Source: Xanthobacteraceae bacterium (GTDB lineage: Bacteria; Pseudomonadota; Alphaproteobacteria; Rhizobiales; Xanthobacteraceae). From it: a stretch of 64,000 bases of DNA. Below are positions 62,230-64,000 of this stretch, one piece after another (the first letter of the stretch is position 1; each line of letters starts with the position of its first letter). The notes under the pieces were generated by a model. The model had not been told where the DNA came from. It saw only the letters and a program-made list of their open reading frames with translations, and made no database searches. The position numbers and the translations under genes are program-made. The stretch lies in NCBI GenBank assembly GCA_029239875.1, contig JARBUD010000003.1:1-64000 (forward strand), written 5' to 3'.

Positions 62230-63318
62230 ATGATAATGTTCGATCGGATCACAGGCCCGGCCGCCGCCCGTCTTCTGCTGGCCACCGCAGCAACGTTGCT
62301 CGCCTCGTTCCCTGCGGCGCTGTCGCCGGCACGGGCACAGGAACCCGCCAAGCCGGCGCAGATCGTCATCAACGATTCCGGTGGCGACATGCAGGCCACC
62401 ATGCGGAAGATCTTCTACAAGGCGTTCGAGGACCGCTACGGCATCCGCGTCGTCACCACCAGCCCGCCCGATCTGGGCAAGCTGCGAGCCATGGTCGCGT
62501 CCGGCAATGTCGACTGGACGGTTACCGAACTCACGGGACAGGAAGCAATCGACGCCGAGAAGGCGGGGCTGCTGGAAAAGCTCGATCTCAACATCATCGA
62601 TCTTTCCCCCTATCCCGAGCATCTGCGCCAGCGTCAGTTCATTTTTCCCAAGTCGGTCTATTCGACGGTGATGGCCTATCGCACCGACAAGTTCCCGGGC
62701 GAGAACCATCCGAAATCCTGGGCCGATTTCTTCGATGTGAAGAAATTCCCCGGCATGCGGTCACTGCAGAACACGCCGCTCGAGAACCTGGAATTCGCGC
62801 TGCTGGCCGACGGCGTGGCGCCGGACAAGCTCTATCCCCTCGACGTCGATCGCGCGTTCAAGAAGCTCGACACCATCAAGAAGCACGTTGCCGTCTGGTG
62901 GACGACCGGCGCGCAGTCCGTCCAGGCTCTGGTCGATGGCGAGGCCGTTATGGGCACGGCCTGGAACGGCCGCGTCTGGGCTCTCATGAAGCAGGGTGCG
63001 CCGCTGGCGATCGAGTGGAACGGCGGGGCGATCAAGGAAGCCGCCTATGCCATTCCCAAGGGTGCAGCCAATTCCTACTGGGGCCAGAAATTCCTCGCCC
63101 TCGCCGCAGAACCCAAGCCGCAGGGCGAATACGCCAACACGATCGGCTATCCCGGCCTGAACCTCGAATCGATCAAGTTCACCGCGGCCGATGTCGCCCC
63201 CTTCATGCCGACCTATCCCGACAATCTGAAGAAGCAGTTTTGGACCGATCTCGTGTGGTGGAGCGAGAACGGCAATGCGATCAAGGAGCGTTGGGCTCGC
63301 TGGATTCTGGAAAACTGA
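62230..63318 (+). CDS. ABC transporter extracellular solute-binding protein (PotD/FbpA type)
   Basis: The 362-residue periplasmic binding protein has a signal peptide (AARLLLATAATLLASFPAAL, cleavage after ARAQ). Landmarks are QIVINDSGGDMQATMRKIFY, VYSTVMAYRTDKFPGENHPK, FFDVKKFPGMRSLQ and WWTTGAQSVQALVDGEAVMG. It is a paralogue of the protein at 45605. GGGGAACAG precedes the ATG at 62230. The ATPase follows 2 bases after the stop; the permease is presumably beyond the window. Confidence 0.92.
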   Translation: MIMFDRITGPAAARLLLATAATLLASFPAALSPARAQEPAKPAQIVINDSGGDMQATMRKIFYKAFEDRYGIRVVTTSPPDLGKLRAMVASGNVDWTVTELTGQEAIDAEKAGLLEKLDLNIIDLSPYPEHLRQRQFIFPKSVYSTVMAYRTDKFPGENHPKSWADFFDVKKFPGMRSLQNTPLENLEFALLADGVAPDKLYPLDVDRAFKKLDTIKKHVAVWWTTGAQSVQALVDGEAVMGTAWNGRVWALMKQGAPLAIEWNGGAIKEAAYAIPKGAANSYWGQKFLALAAEPKPQGEYANTIGYPGLNLESIKFTAADVAPFMPTYPDNLKKQFWTDLVWWSENGNAIKERWARWILEN

Positions 63319-63320
63319 AA

Positions 63321-64000
63321 ATGAATCATGTCCAACGCGCCGAAGGGCTGACGCTTACGTCCATTCAGAAATCCTTCGGCGCCTATCGTGCTCTCGCCGA
63401 CGTCAATCTGGATGTCGGCGAGGGGCAGCTGGTCACGCTGCTGGGGCCGAGCGGATCCGGCAAGACTACGTTGCTCAACATCATTGCGGGCTTCCAGTAC
63501 GCGGACGCCGGTATCGTTTCGCTCGCGGGAGCGGACATCAGCCATGTCGCGCCGGCCAAGCGCGACATCGGCATGGTCTTCCAGAACTACGCGCTCTTTC
63601 CCCATATGAGCGTCGCCGAGAATGTCGCCTTTCCGCTCGAGATGCGCACCATCGCGCGCGCCGAGATCAAGACCAGGGTGCACGAAGCACTGACGCTGGT
63701 CGCGCTGGAAAATCATGCGGACCGCCTGCCGAGGCAGCTCTCCGGCGGCCAGCAGCAGCGTGTCGCGCTGGCGCGCGCTTTCGTGTTCCAGCCCAAGCTC
63801 ATGCTGCTGGATGAGCCGCTGGGTGCGCTCGACCGCAAGCTGCGCGAGCAGATCCAGCTCGAAATTCGCAGGCTTCAGCAGCGCCTCGGACTGACCACCG
63901 TGTTCGTCACCCACGATCAGGAGGAAGCGCTCATTCTCTCCGACCAGATCGCGGTGATGAATCACGGCAAGATCCAGCAGCTCGGCTCGCCGGTGGACAT
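63321..64000 (+). CDS. ABC transporter ATP-binding protein (PotA/FbpC type), truncated by window end
   Basis: The first 226 codons are present: Walker A GPSGSGKTT, GMVFQNYALFPHMSVAENVA, signature LSGGQQQRVALARAFVF, Walker B MLLDEPLGALD and H-loop FVTHDQEEAL. The frame runs off the window before the TOBE domain. The ATG at 63321 follows the binding-protein stop by two bases. It is the third ATPase of its type in this window and presumably continues into permease genes. Confidence 0.93.
   Translation, partial: MNHVQRAEGLTLTSIQKSFGAYRALADVNLDVGEGQLVTLLGPSGSGKTTLLNIIAGFQYADAGIVSLAGADISHVAPAKRDIGMVFQNYALFPHMSVAENVAFPLEMRTIARAEIKTRVHEALTLVALENHADRLPRQLSGGQQQRVALARAFVFQPKLMLLDEPLGALDRKLREQIQLEIRRLQQRLGLTTVFVTHDQEEALILSDQIAVMNHGKIQQLGSPVD

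Noticed and set aside
1-64000. CRISPR arrays, tRNA or rRNA genes, insertion sequences, phage genes
   Set aside because: Looked for on both strands by eye; no regularly spaced repeats, no cloverleaf-like tRNA ends and no transposase or integrase motifs were seen.

Overview
The window is high-GC DNA from an alphaproteobacterium. The gene families point to Hyphomicrobiales (Xanthobacteraceae, Ancylobacter or Bosea-like), but there is no rRNA or other marker to fix the genus. I saw no tRNA, rRNA, CRISPR array, insertion sequence or phage gene. Most of the window is a run of accessory operons for nutrient import and catabolism, with two patches of decayed DNA.

Region by region. 1-3.5 kb: the start of a Tat-exported epoxide hydrolase, a divergent crotonase-SDR pair ending in a very strong hairpin, and a small secreted protein. 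3.5-11.8 kb: an SRAP (YedK) DNA-protein crosslink protein; a single protein joining an AraC-type regulator to an acetamidase/formamidase; and, divergent from it, a DctPQM TRAP transporter with a gamma-glutamyltransferase. 12.0-13.6 kb: a graveyard of frameshifted relics (autotransporter barrel, class-C-type serine hydrolase, siderophore-interacting protein). 13.9-18.0 kb: a Kef-type antiporter, a stand-alone EAL phosphodiesterase and a class A acid phosphatase. 18.2-25.7 kb: an RND efflux pump, MarC, an OmpA-like protein and a Cys-repeat protein, flanked by two diverged direct repeats that come from one AraC-gene locus; the intact AraC gene is at 25.6 kb. 26.9-35.6 kb: a complete Fec-like iron uptake operon (sigma factor, anti-sigma factor, TonB receptor, FhuF-like reductase, binding protein, two permeases, ATPase).

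35.8-64 kb holds three transporter-plus-catabolism units, each with a PotD/FbpA-type ABC importer and its own regulator. Unit 1 (35.8-50.3 kb) is a large divergent cluster. On the minus strand lie a binding protein, TetR, acyl-CoA ligase, carboxyltransferase, a fused double permease, a Cys-less thiolase-like protein, a DUF35 protein, a MaoC hydratase, an SDR and an FAD amine oxidoreductase. On the plus strand lie the ABC ATPase, biotin carboxylase and a thioesterase. The thiolase-like/DUF35/MaoC trio has the layout of steroid side-chain retro-aldolases, and here it sits beside a biotin-dependent acyl-CoA carboxylase. This is my best candidate for an undescribed catabolic system. Unit 2 (50.8-58.3 kb) has a class III aminotransferase, an SDR, a binding protein, another fused double permease, an ATPase and a TetR; two matching palindromes are likely operators. 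Unit 3 (58.4-64 kb, cut by the window end) has a PcaF-like thiolase, a hotdog protein resembling 3-aminobutyryl-CoA ammonia-lyase, an amidohydrolase, an RpiR regulator and a third ABC importer. The three units together suggest a specialist in importing nitrogen-containing organic acids or amines and degrading them through CoA thioesters.
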